Assembly (NCBI RefSeq): GCF_004341365.1
Contig: NZ_SLXH01000006.1
Location: 81,481 to 145,480, forward strand
Source: Simplicispira metamorpha
GTDB taxonomy: Bacteria; Pseudomonadota; Gammaproteobacteria; Burkholderiales; Burkholderiaceae_C
Length of the DNA: 64,000 nt
Direction: 5' to 3'
The notes below the pieces were generated by a model that searched no databases, was not told the origin of the DNA, and saw only the letters and a program-made list of their open reading frames with translations. Shown here one piece after another: positions 55,140-64,000 of the stretch (position 1 is the stretch's first letter; each line of letters begins with the position of its first letter). A program made the position numbers and the translations under genes.

Positions 55140-57685
55140 GCAATTGTCCTTGGGGGGTGTGCGTTTGCTACAAGATTTGTAGTGTCACTGGGAGGTGCAG
55201 CAAGCGGAAGCCAGAATGAAAACCGGCACCCCGTGACCTCCGAACCATTGTAGAGGTTCTGCGCCTGCATTCTCCCTTGGTGGGATTCGACGATGCTGCG
55301 GCACAAATTCAGTCCCATGCCCATGCCTTCTTGCTTGGTGGAGAAGAAGGCTTCGAACAGGCGCTCTAGCACCTCTGCGGCCAGGCCCTGGCCGGTGTCC
55401 TGCACAGAAAATTCCACCACCTCCTGGCCATCGACCTGCTTGGGCACCACGCGCAGCTCTACGCTGCGACCGGCTGGGGGGCGGCGCGCCTGGGCAATCG
55501 ATTCGGCGGCGTTTTTCATCAGGTTGATCAGCACCTGCTCGATCAGAATGGAGTCGGCCATGACCGGGGGCAGGCGCGCTGCCACATGGTGGGTCAGGCG
55601 CACGTTGTGCCGGCGCAGTTCGATGTCGGCCAGCTCCACGGCTTCGGCCACCATGCTGGCCACGTCGGCCAACTGGCGGTTGGGCTCGCTTTTTTTCACG
55701 AAGTCGCGGATGCGCTGGATGATCTGGCCCGCGCGCTGGGCTTGGTGGGCGGTTTTTTCCAGCGCCGTCAGCAGGGTTTCCTGCGTGATCTGGCCGCTGT
55801 GGATGCGCGAGATGATGCCGCTGCAATAGTTGTTGATGGCGGTGAGCGGCTGGTTGAGTTCGTGCGCCACGCTGGAGGCCATCTCGCCCATGGTGATGAG
55901 GCGGCTGACCGACTGGGCGCGTTCGGTCTGGCGCGCAGCCTGCTCTTCGGCCTGGCGCCGGGGCGTGATGTCGGTGGCAATCACCATCTGCGCCAGGCGC
56001 CCGTCCACCCAACTGAGGTAGCGTGAGCGCACCTCCAGCCATTTGCCCAGATCGGGCAGGTAGATTTCGGCGTTTTCTGAGTGCGCGCTGGTCAGGGAGT
56101 CGGCAGGCAGGCCCATCAGGCCGTCTTCGTCATCGGCTCCGCTGGCGCTGGTGGAGGGCAGCACCCCCGCCTGTGCCACCAGCTGCAAGTGCCCCACCGT
56201 TTGTGAGCCAAACCACTGGCGGTAGAGCTTGTTGGCAAACAGCAGCTCCTCGCTGCCCAGCGGCGCTACGGACACCGATGCGTCCAGCGCTTCGAGCACG
56301 ATGGTGAAGCGCTCGTGCGAGGCTGAGAGCTGCTCGCGGATGCGGTTGGGCTCGGTGATGTCGGTCATCGATGTCATCCAGCCCGTTTGCTGGCCGCGTG
56401 CGTCGATCAGGGGCGAGACGTACAGCCGTGCGTCAAACAGCGCACCGCTTTTGCGCCGCACCCGCACCTGAAAGCCGCCGGGCATGGTTTTGCCGCTCAG
56501 CTCGTCCTTCAGGTGGTTTTGCAATTGCTCGTGGTCAGACTCGGGCCAGTAAGAGTAGGGCGGTACTTGCCCCACCAGCTCGGCCTCGCTCCAGCCCGTC
56601 ATCTGGCAGAAGGCGGCGTTCACGTAGGTGATGCGGCCTTGCAGGTCAAGGGCGCGCATGCCGGTGAGCACGGAGTTTTCCATGGCGCGGCGGAAATTGG
56701 TTTCTGCCACCAGCGCCAGCTGCGTCTGCATGCGCCGACGGGTGTGGCGCCAGGTGGCAATCAGCATCCAGGCCGTCATGGCGCTGAGCGTGACGACCAG
56801 CCAGAACAGGCCGCTGCCCACCACCCCCAGCGAGGTGCGGTACGCCTGGGCCCGCAGCACCAGGCCGTTGCCTACGGGCGAGACAGGCACTTCGTAGGCA
56901 TTGGCGTGGGCACTCCACGGCAGCCATTGGGCAGAGCGGTGGCGCGGCGCCAGCGGTGTGCCCGCCAGCACTTGTCCTTTGGCGTCCAGCAGTGTGACTG
57001 CGTAGCGCGCCAGCACCTCGGTGGGCGTGCCGTAGCGCAGCAGGCTGTCGATGGAGTATTCGCCCAGCACCACGCCGCCAAACTGGCCTTGCACGTTGAT
57101 GGGCACTTGCAGCTGGAGCAGGGGCGTGGTTTCACCGTCGGTGGCGCTTTGCTGGGCGTACACGGGTTGCTGCAAATCGCGCGTCAGGCCAAAGGTGTCG
57201 GCGGTTTCGCCACTTTTGAGCACTTCGCCGGGCACGCGCACCTGCTCGCCCGCCAGCGATGGCGCTGCATGGCTGGCTTTGGTGCGGCCGTGATCGTCCA
57301 GCCAGGTGATGGCTTGCAGCTCGGGGTACTGGCTGATCAGGGCTTCGGCGCGCTGGCCAAACTGGGCTTTGTCCATGTCCTGGTTGGACAGGTCGCGGGC
57401 AATGCGCATGAGCTGCTCCTGGCGCTCCAGCAGGCGCAGGCGCACGCGCTGCTGGGCGTATTCCGCGTCACGGCGCAGGGCTTCCTGTTCGCGCTCGCCT
57501 TCTTCCATGCGCAAGTACCAGAACGCCGCCACGATGGCCGCCATGAACATCAGCACGGCCGCCAAAGGTGCCAGTGCGGCAAACCTGTCCTGGCGCGTGG
57601 GCGAAAGGCTGCGCCACCAGGCGCGCCATCCGCGCACCAGCGACGAGCCATGTGTCTGTATTGCAGTGAGAGAAGTCCGGTACAT
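55136..57685 (-). CDS. Membrane PAS-domain sensor histidine kinase
   Basis: The 849-residue kinase is chosen from ATG 57685; an in-frame extension to 57751 is unlikely. Order: membrane helix (about 36-58), periplasmic sensor of the DctB/DctS type (60-285), second helix (about 290-312), two or three PAS modules (about 325-580). Next come the H-box with phospho-accepting H608 (SSVAHELNQPLTAINNY) and a HATPase_c domain (NLMKNAAESI; DTGQGL; GMGMGLNLCRSIV). The layout resembles DctS-type carboxylate sensors. The gene is divergent from aceE, with 183 bases between. A link to pyruvate metabolism or C4-dicarboxylate/acetate sensing is inference only. Confidence 0.9.
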   Translation of the reverse strand: MYRTSLTAIQTHGSSLVRGWRAWWRSLSPTRQDRFAALAPLAAVLMFMAAIVAAFWYLRMEEGEREQEALRRDAEYAQQRVRLRLLERQEQLMRIARDLSNQDMDKAQFGQRAEALISQYPELQAITWLDDHGRTKASHAAPSLAGEQVRVPGEVLKSGETADTFGLTRDLQQPVYAQQSATDGETTPLLQLQVPINVQGQFGGVVLGEYSIDSLLRYGTPTEVLARYAVTLLDAKGQVLAGTPLAPRHRSAQWLPWSAHANAYEVPVSPVGNGLVLRAQAYRTSLGVVGSGLFWLVVTLSAMTAWMLIATWRHTRRRMQTQLALVAETNFRRAMENSVLTGMRALDLQGRITYVNAAFCQMTGWSEAELVGQVPPYSYWPESDHEQLQNHLKDELSGKTMPGGFQVRVRRKSGALFDARLYVSPLIDARGQQTGWMTSMTDITEPNRIREQLSASHERFTIVLEALDASVSVAPLGSEELLFANKLYRQWFGSQTVGHLQLVAQAGVLPSTSASGADDEDGLMGLPADSLTSAHSENAEIYLPDLGKWLEVRSRYLSWVDGRLAQMVIATDITPRRQAEEQAARQTERAQSVSRLITMGEMASSVAHELNQPLTAINNYCSGIISRIHSGQITQETLLTALEKTAHQAQRAGQIIQRIRDFVKKSEPNRQLADVASMVAEAVELADIELRRHNVRLTHHVAARLPPVMADSILIEQVLINLMKNAAESIAQARRPPAGRSVELRVVPKQVDGQEVVEFSVQDTGQGLAAEVLERLFEAFFSTKQEGMGMGLNLCRSIVESHQGRMQAQNLYNGSEVTGCRFSFWLPLAAPPSDTTNLVANAHPPRTIA

Positions 57686-57754
57686 ATGGGCTGCAAGTGT
57701 AGGGTGCGCCAGCGCTGTGCCCAGCCTCGTATTTTTGTGCGGTTGCAGCAATTT

Positions 57755-57809
57755 TTCGCATTGCGGAAATTGAAAGCATCATTTGAAATTGCAAAAAAAT
57801 ATGCGAAAC
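57755..57809. promoter_or_regulatory. Inverted-repeat operator-like region upstream of aceE
   Basis: TTTCGCAT at 57755-57762 and its reverse complement ATGCGAAA at 57802-57809 bracket 39 AT-rich bases. A near-palindrome TTTCGCATTGCGGAAA covers the left arm. The layout suggests a cooperative operator for aceE or for the divergent kinase gene. Confidence 0.45.
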
Positions 57810-57868
57810 TTGTGCCGCAGCGCCTCCAGCGCGCACCCCATTTGTGGTCAACCGATAGGAGACAAACC

Positions 57869-60589
57869 ATGTCAGCACAGACCGATCCACAGGCCAGCGC
57901 CAGCGGCCTCGATAGCGATCTTCAAGAAACACGCGAATGGACGGATGCGCTGTCCGCCGTCATCGAAAGCCAGGGCTCAGAGCGCGCCCACTTCCTGCTG
58001 GAGCAGCTGCTGGAGCATGCGCGCCAAAGCAGCGTGGACATGCCTTTCTCGGCCAACACCGGCTACGTCAACACCATCGAGCCCAGCCAGGAAGCGCGCA
58101 GCCCCGGCAACCTCGAAATCGAGCAGCGCCTGCGCGCCTACATGCGCTGGAACGCCATGGCCATGGTCGTCAAGGCCAACCGCCACAACCCGCCTGAAGG
58201 TGGCGATCTGGGCGGCCACATCGGCTCCTTTGCCTCGCTGGCCAGCATGTTTGGTGCGGGCTTCAACCACTTCTGGCACGCCGAGAGCGACAACCACGGC
58301 GGCGATCTGCTCTACATCCAGGGCCACGTCTCGCCCGGCATTTACGCGCGTGCTTATCTGGAAGGGCGCATCTCGGAAGAGCAACTGCTCAATTTCCGCC
58401 AGGAAGTGGACGGCAAGGGCCTGTCCAGCTACCCCCACCCCAAGCTCATGCCCGAGTTCTGGCAGTTCCCCACCGTGTCCATGGGCCTGGGGCCGCTGAT
58501 GGCGATTTACCAGGCGCGCTTTTTGAAATACCTGCACGCCCGTGGCATTGCCAACACCGAAAACCGCAAGGTCTGGGTGTTCTGCGGCGATGGCGAAATG
58601 GACGAGGTCGAATCCCTGGGCGCCATCGGCCTGGCTGCGCGCGAGAAGCTCGACAACCTGGTGTTCGTCATCAACTGCAACTTGCAGCGCCTCGATGGCC
58701 CGGTGCGCGGCAACGGCAAAATCATCCAGGAACTTGAAGGCGAATTCCGTGGCGCGGGCTGGAACGTCATCAAACTGATCTGGGGCAAGGGCTGGGACGA
58801 GCTGCTGGCCAAAGACCATGACGGCGCGCTGCGCAAGCTCATGATGGAAACCAACGACGGCGACTACCAGGCCATGAAGGCCAACGACGGCGCCTACGTG
58901 CGCAAAAACTTCTTTGGCCGCGACCCGCGCACGCTGAAGATGGTCGAGCACATGAGCGACGACGAAATCTGGAACCTGCAACGCGGTGGCCACGACTCGC
59001 AAAAGGTGTATGCCGCCTTCCACGCGGCGCAAAACCACGGCGGCCAGCCCTCGGTGCTGCTCATCAAGACCGTCAAGGGCTTTGGCATGGGCAAGATTGG
59101 CGAGGCCAAGAACACCGTTCACCAAACCAAAAAGCTCAGCGACGAGGACATCAAGGCTTTCCGCGACCGCTTCAATATCCCCATTCCTGACAGCCAGATC
59201 GCCGAGCTGCCGTTCTACAAGCCCGCCGACGACACCCCCGAAATGCAGTACCTGCACGCGCGCCGCAAGGCCCTGGGCGGCTACCTGCCACACCGGCGCG
59301 TGAAGTCTGAAGAAAGCTTCACGGTGCCTGCACTGGACACTTTCAAGGCCGTGCTGGAGCCCACACCCGAGGGCCGTGAAATCTCCACCACCCAGGCCTA
59401 CGTGCGCTTTCTCACGCAGCTGCTGCGCGACCAGGCCCTGGGCCCGCGCGTGGTGCCCATCCTGGTCGATGAGGCGCGCACCTTCGGCATGGAAGGGCTG
59501 TTCCGCCAGATCGGCATCTACAACCCCGCAGGCCAGCAGTACACCCCGGTCGATAAAGACCAGGTCATGTACTACAAGGAAGACAAGGCCGGGCAAATCC
59601 TGCAAGAAGGCATCAACGAGGCCGGCGGCATGAGCAGCTGGATTGCCGCCGCCACCAGCTACAGCACCAACAACCGGATCATGATCCCGTTCTACGTGTA
59701 CTACTCGATGTTCGGCTTCCAGCGCATTGGCGACCTGGCCTGGGCAGCGGGCGACATGCAGGCGCGCGGCTTCTTGCTGGGCGGCACCTCGGGCCGCACC
59801 ACGCTCAACGGCGAAGGCTTGCAGCACGAAGACGGCCACAGCCACATCCTGGCAGGCACCATCCCCAACTGCGTCAGCTACGACCCCACCTTTGCCCATG
59901 AAGTGGCCGTCATCCTGCACCACGGCTTGCAGCGCATGGTCGAGCGCCAGGAAAACGTCTTCTACTACCTGACCCTGCTCAACGAGAACTACGCCATGCC
60001 CGGCCTCACCCCCGGCACCGAGGCGCAGATCATCAAGGGCATGTACCTGTGCAAACCCGGCGCCGAGGGCGACAAGCGCGTGCAGCTGCTGGGCTCGGGC
60101 AGCATCCTGCGCGAATCCTTTGCCGCGCAAACCCTGCTGGCCACCGACTGGGGCGTGCAGGCCGATGTGTGGAGCTGCCCATCGTTCAACGAGCTGACCC
60201 GCGACGGCCAGGACGCCGAGCGCTGGAACCTGCTGCACCCGCTGGAGGCGCCGCGCGTGCCCTTTGTGGCGCAGCAACTGGGCAGCACGACCGGCCCCGT
60301 GGTGGCTTCCACCGACTACATGAAGGCCTACGCCGAGCAGATTCGCCCCTTCATCCCCGCCAACGCCGATGGCACGGCGCGCAGCTACAAGGTGCTGGGC
60401 ACCGACGGCTTTGGCCGCAGCGACTTCCGCAGCAAGCTGCGCGAGCACTTCGAGATCAACCGCCACTACATCGTCGTGGCCGCGCTCAAGGCGCTGGCAC
60501 AAGACGGCAAGCTGCCCGCCCAGCGCGTGGCCGAGGCCATTGCCAAATACGGCATCCAGGCCGACCGCATCAACCCGCTGTACGCCTGA
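57869..60589 (+). CDS. aceE: Pyruvate dehydrogenase E1 component (homodimeric)
   Basis: E1 decarboxylates pyruvate with thiamine diphosphate and passes the acetyl group to E2. The 906-residue product is the single-chain alpha2-type E1 of proteobacteria. It starts [19 protein letters not shown], has the TPP motif [34 protein letters not shown] and ends [14 protein letters not shown] 57869 follows AGGAG; the frame is open far upstream but without conservation. aceF starts 16 bases after the stop. Confidence 0.97.
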   Translation: MSAQTDPQASASGLDSDLQETREWTDALSAVIESQGSERAHFLLEQLLEHARQSSVDMPFSANTGYVNTIEPSQEARSPGNLEIEQRLRAYMRWNAMAMVVKANRHNPPEGGDLGGHIGSFASLASMFGAGFNHFWHAESDNHGGDLLYIQGHVSPGIYARAYLEGRISEEQLLNFRQEVDGKGLSSYPHPKLMPEFWQFPTVSMGLGPLMAIYQARFLKYLHARGIANTENRKVWVFCGDGEMDEVESLGAIGLAAREKLDNLVFVINCNLQRLDGPVRGNGKIIQELEGEFRGAGWNVIKLIWGKGWDELLAKDHDGALRKLMMETNDGDYQAMKANDGAYVRKNFFGRDPRTLKMVEHMSDDEIWNLQRGGHDSQKVYAAFHAAQNHGGQPSVLLIKTVKGFGMGKIGEAKNTVHQTKKLSDEDIKAFRDRFNIPIPDSQIAELPFYKPADDTPEMQYLHARRKALGGYLPHRRVKSEESFTVPALDTFKAVLEPTPEGREISTTQAYVRFLTQLLRDQALGPRVVPILVDEARTFGMEGLFRQIGIYNPAGQQYTPVDKDQVMYYKEDKAGQILQEGINEAGGMSSWIAAATSYSTNNRIMIPFYVYYSMFGFQRIGDLAWAAGDMQARGFLLGGTSGRTTLNGEGLQHEDGHSHILAGTIPNCVSYDPTFAHEVAVILHHGLQRMVERQENVFYYLTLLNENYAMPGLTPGTEAQIIKGMYLCKPGAEGDKRVQLLGSGSILRESFAAQTLLATDWGVQADVWSCPSFNELTRDGQDAERWNLLHPLEAPRVPFVAQQLGSTTGPVVASTDYMKAYAEQIRPFIPANADGTARSYKVLGTDGFGRSDFRSKLREHFEINRHYIVVAALKALAQDGKLPAQRVAEAIAKYGIQADRINPLYA

Positions 60590-60605
60590 AACCGGGAGAC
60601 ACACC

Positions 60606-61985
60606 ATGGCACTGATTGAAATCCAGGTTCCCGACATTGGCGACTTCGACGCCGTGACGGTCATTGAGCTGCTGGTCAAACCCGGCGACACCGTGCAGGC
60701 CGAGCAAAGCCTGATCACCGTCGAGTCCGACAAGGCCTCGATGGAGATTCCCTCCAGCCACGCGGGCGTGGTGCAAGCGCTGCGCGTGCAGATTGGCGAC
60801 CAGGTCAAGCAAGGCAGCGTGGTGCTGGCGCTGGAAGTGGCCGACGGCGCCGCCGCCGCGCCTGCCGCCGCCGCACCGGCACCAGCAAGCGCTCCTGATT
60901 CGGGAGCTGCCAGCGCAAGCCCCGCAACGGTTTCAGCACCAAAAGCACCTGAAGCCGCCGTGAACCAAGCGCCAGCAGCTCCTGCTTTGGTAGCAGCCAG
61001 CGCCGCCGCCCCCGTGCCCGCCCACCAGCCCACGGCTGCGCCCACGGGCAAGCTGCCGCACGCCTCGCCCTCGGTGCGCAAATTTGCGCGCGAACTGGGC
61101 GTGCCGCTGGCCGAAGTGGCTGGCACCGGCCCCAAAGGCCGCATCACGCAGGCCGACGTGCAAGCCTTCACCCAATCGGTGATGTCAGGCCGCCTGCAAA
61201 CACAGGCCCAGGCCGCCAAGGCGCCCGCCGCCAGCGCAGGTACCGGCGTGGGGCTGGACTTGCTGCCCTGGCCCAAGGTCGATTTCGCCAAGTTTGGCGC
61301 CGTCGAGCGCAAGGAGCTGAGCCGCATCAAGAAGATCAGCGGCGCCAACCTGCACCGCAACTGGGTGATGATTCCGCACGTCACCAACAACGACGAGGCC
61401 GACATCACCGAACTCGAAGCCTTCCGCGTCTCTACCAACAAAGAGAACGAGAAGAGCGGCGTCAAAGTGACCATGCTGGCCTTTGTCATCAAGGCCGTGG
61501 TGGCGGCGCTGAAGAAATTCCCCGAGTTCAACGCCAGCCTGGACGGCGATACGCTGGTTTACAAGCAGTATTTCCACATCGGTTTTGCGGCTGACACGCC
61601 CAACGGCCTGGTGGTGCCCGTGCTGAAAAACGCCGACCAAAAAGGCATCCTGCAAATCAGCGCCGAAATGTCCGAGCTGGCCAAAAAAGCCCGTGACGGC
61701 AAGCTGGGCGCCGCCGATATGCAGGGCGGCTCCATGTCCATCAGCTCGCTGGGCGGCATTGGCGGCACGCACTTCACGCCCATCATCAACGCGCCCGAGG
61801 TGGCCATTCTGGGCCTGTCCAAAGGCCAGATGAAGCCCGTGTGGGACGGCAAACAGTTTGTGCCGCGCCTGACGCTGCCGCTGTCGCTGTCTTACGACCA
61901 CCGCGTGATCGACGGCGCGCTGGCCGCGCGCTTTAACGCCTATCTGGGCCAGGTGCTGGCGGACTACCGCCGCATTCTTCTCTGA
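60606..61985 (+). CDS. aceF: Dihydrolipoyllysine acetyltransferase (E2)
   Basis: E2 is the core of the pyruvate dehydrogenase complex and forms acetyl-CoA. The 459-residue product has one lipoyl domain (1-80; lipoylated K43 in ESDKASME), a long Ala/Pro linker (about 82-145), an E3-binding domain (about 150-186, [15 protein letters not shown]) and a catalytic domain (about 225-459) with the terminal active-site block [16 protein letters not shown]. Only one lipoyl domain is present, but lpdA carries another. The linker DNA contains repeat-family-like words (60890-61000). Confidence 0.97.
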   Translation: MALIEIQVPDIGDFDAVTVIELLVKPGDTVQAEQSLITVESDKASMEIPSSHAGVVQALRVQIGDQVKQGSVVLALEVADGAAAAPAAAAPAPASAPDSGAASASPATVSAPKAPEAAVNQAPAAPALVAASAAAPVPAHQPTAAPTGKLPHASPSVRKFARELGVPLAEVAGTGPKGRITQADVQAFTQSVMSGRLQTQAQAAKAPAASAGTGVGLDLLPWPKVDFAKFGAVERKELSRIKKISGANLHRNWVMIPHVTNNDEADITELEAFRVSTNKENEKSGVKVTMLAFVIKAVVAALKKFPEFNASLDGDTLVYKQYFHIGFAADTPNGLVVPVLKNADQKGILQISAEMSELAKKARDGKLGAADMQGGSMSISSLGGIGGTHFTPIINAPEVAILGLSKGQMKPVWDGKQFVPRLTLPLSLSYDHRVIDGALAARFNAYLGQVLADYRRILL

Positions 61986-61996
61986 TTGGAAACACC

Positions 61997-63880
<1,884 letters not shown>

Positions 63881-63962
63881 GCGCGGCTTCAGTTATCGCT
63901 GCAAATTATTAATTAGAAACAAAACGACTTGAAATATTTCTGATTACCCGGATGTTGTCTTG

Positions 63963-64000
63963 ATGAAACTGACCGACATGAGAAAGCTCAGTCCTGCGGC
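63963..64000 (+). CDS. Start of an unidentified gene cut by the window end
   Basis: ATG 63963 opens a frame reading MKLTDMRKLSPA to the window end. The 80 bases before it are AT-rich, in contrast with the lpdA end, which fits a promoter region, but no clear ribosome binding site is present. Too short to identify; the assignment as a gene is a guess. Confidence 0.3.
   Translation, partial: MKLTDMRKLSPA

Noticed and set aside
56387..57868. Giant aceE extending back over the histidine kinase gene
   Set aside because: The extension is antisense to a well-supported kinase; AceE homology begins at 57869 after a good ribosome binding site.
57977..61531. 1184-codon open frame on the minus strand opposite aceE/aceF
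   Set aside because: Its residue make-up (Ala/Val/His/Gln/Leu mix with no recognisable domain) is that of a GC-rich antisense shadow, and both plus-strand genes are certain.

Overview
The window looks like chromosomal DNA of a betaproteobacterium of the family Comamonadaceae (Acidovorax / Alicycliphilus / Simplicispira type). Support comes from the high GC content, the EF-P with Arg32 next to earP, a pyruvate dehydrogenase operon whose E3 carries its own lipoyl domain, and the gene neighbourhoods. This is family-level inference from gene content; no 16S gene is present. Coding density is high and I see no prophage, insertion sequence, CRISPR array or integron. The genes are mostly core housekeeping, with a few accessory blocks.

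Layout. 1-5.7 kb: rimO (5' end cut by the window edge), convergent with efp and earP, then uvrC. 5.7-10.6 kb: pgsA, hupB, tRNA-Val(UAC), ppiD, tRNA-His, sbcB. 10.6-14.9 kb: a haem-type TonB receptor and a solitary cytochrome cd1 nitrite reductase gene (nirS) with an FNR/DNR-type promoter. 15-20.7 kb: a fused SpmA-SpmB protein, a YebC paralogue, a membrane diguanylate cyclase, a VOC protein, upp and a threonine/serine dehydratase. 20.8-25.6 kb: divergent hmp and norR (nitric oxide detoxification) sharing a regulatory region with a sigma-54 promoter, NorR-like sites and a perfect FNR box, then a YjgR ATPase. 25.6-36.4 kb: yebC-purD-hemF, a complete siaABCD signalling cassette, rsfS (with a histone-H1-like tail), rlmH, maf, rng. 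36.5-40.9 kb: a CoA transferase, an aromatic/aspartate aminotransferase, uvrB. 41-46.7 kb: the iscRSUA-hscBA-fdx iron-sulphur operon. 46.7-51.4 kb: dnaQ, two identical tRNA-Val(CAC) genes, an ElaB/YqjE-type membrane trio, pyrD, rpiA, a DUF4124/glutaredoxin-like protein. 51.5-54.4 kb: prlC and folD. 54.5-63.9 kb: a PAS histidine kinase/FixJ-type regulator pair divergent from aceE-aceF-lpdA.

How it fits together. There are two nitrogen-oxide loci (nirS making NO; hmp/norR removing and sensing it), both with FNR/DNR-like boxes. There are two c-di-GMP synthases, one inside the Sia cassette that controls it by protein phosphorylation. Translation-quality factors are well represented (EF-P with EarP, two YebC proteins, RsfS, RlmH, RimO).

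The most unusual window-wide signal is a family of roughly 50-65 bp imperfect palindromic repeats. I count at least 15 copies, sharing a core like AAGCGCTAGCAGCTAT followed by an A-rich AGGAG box. They lie mainly between genes, but also within the coding sequence of earP and hscA, and one copy supplies the ribosome binding site of iscU. I am not aware of a description of this family, and it is the best candidate here for something undescribed.
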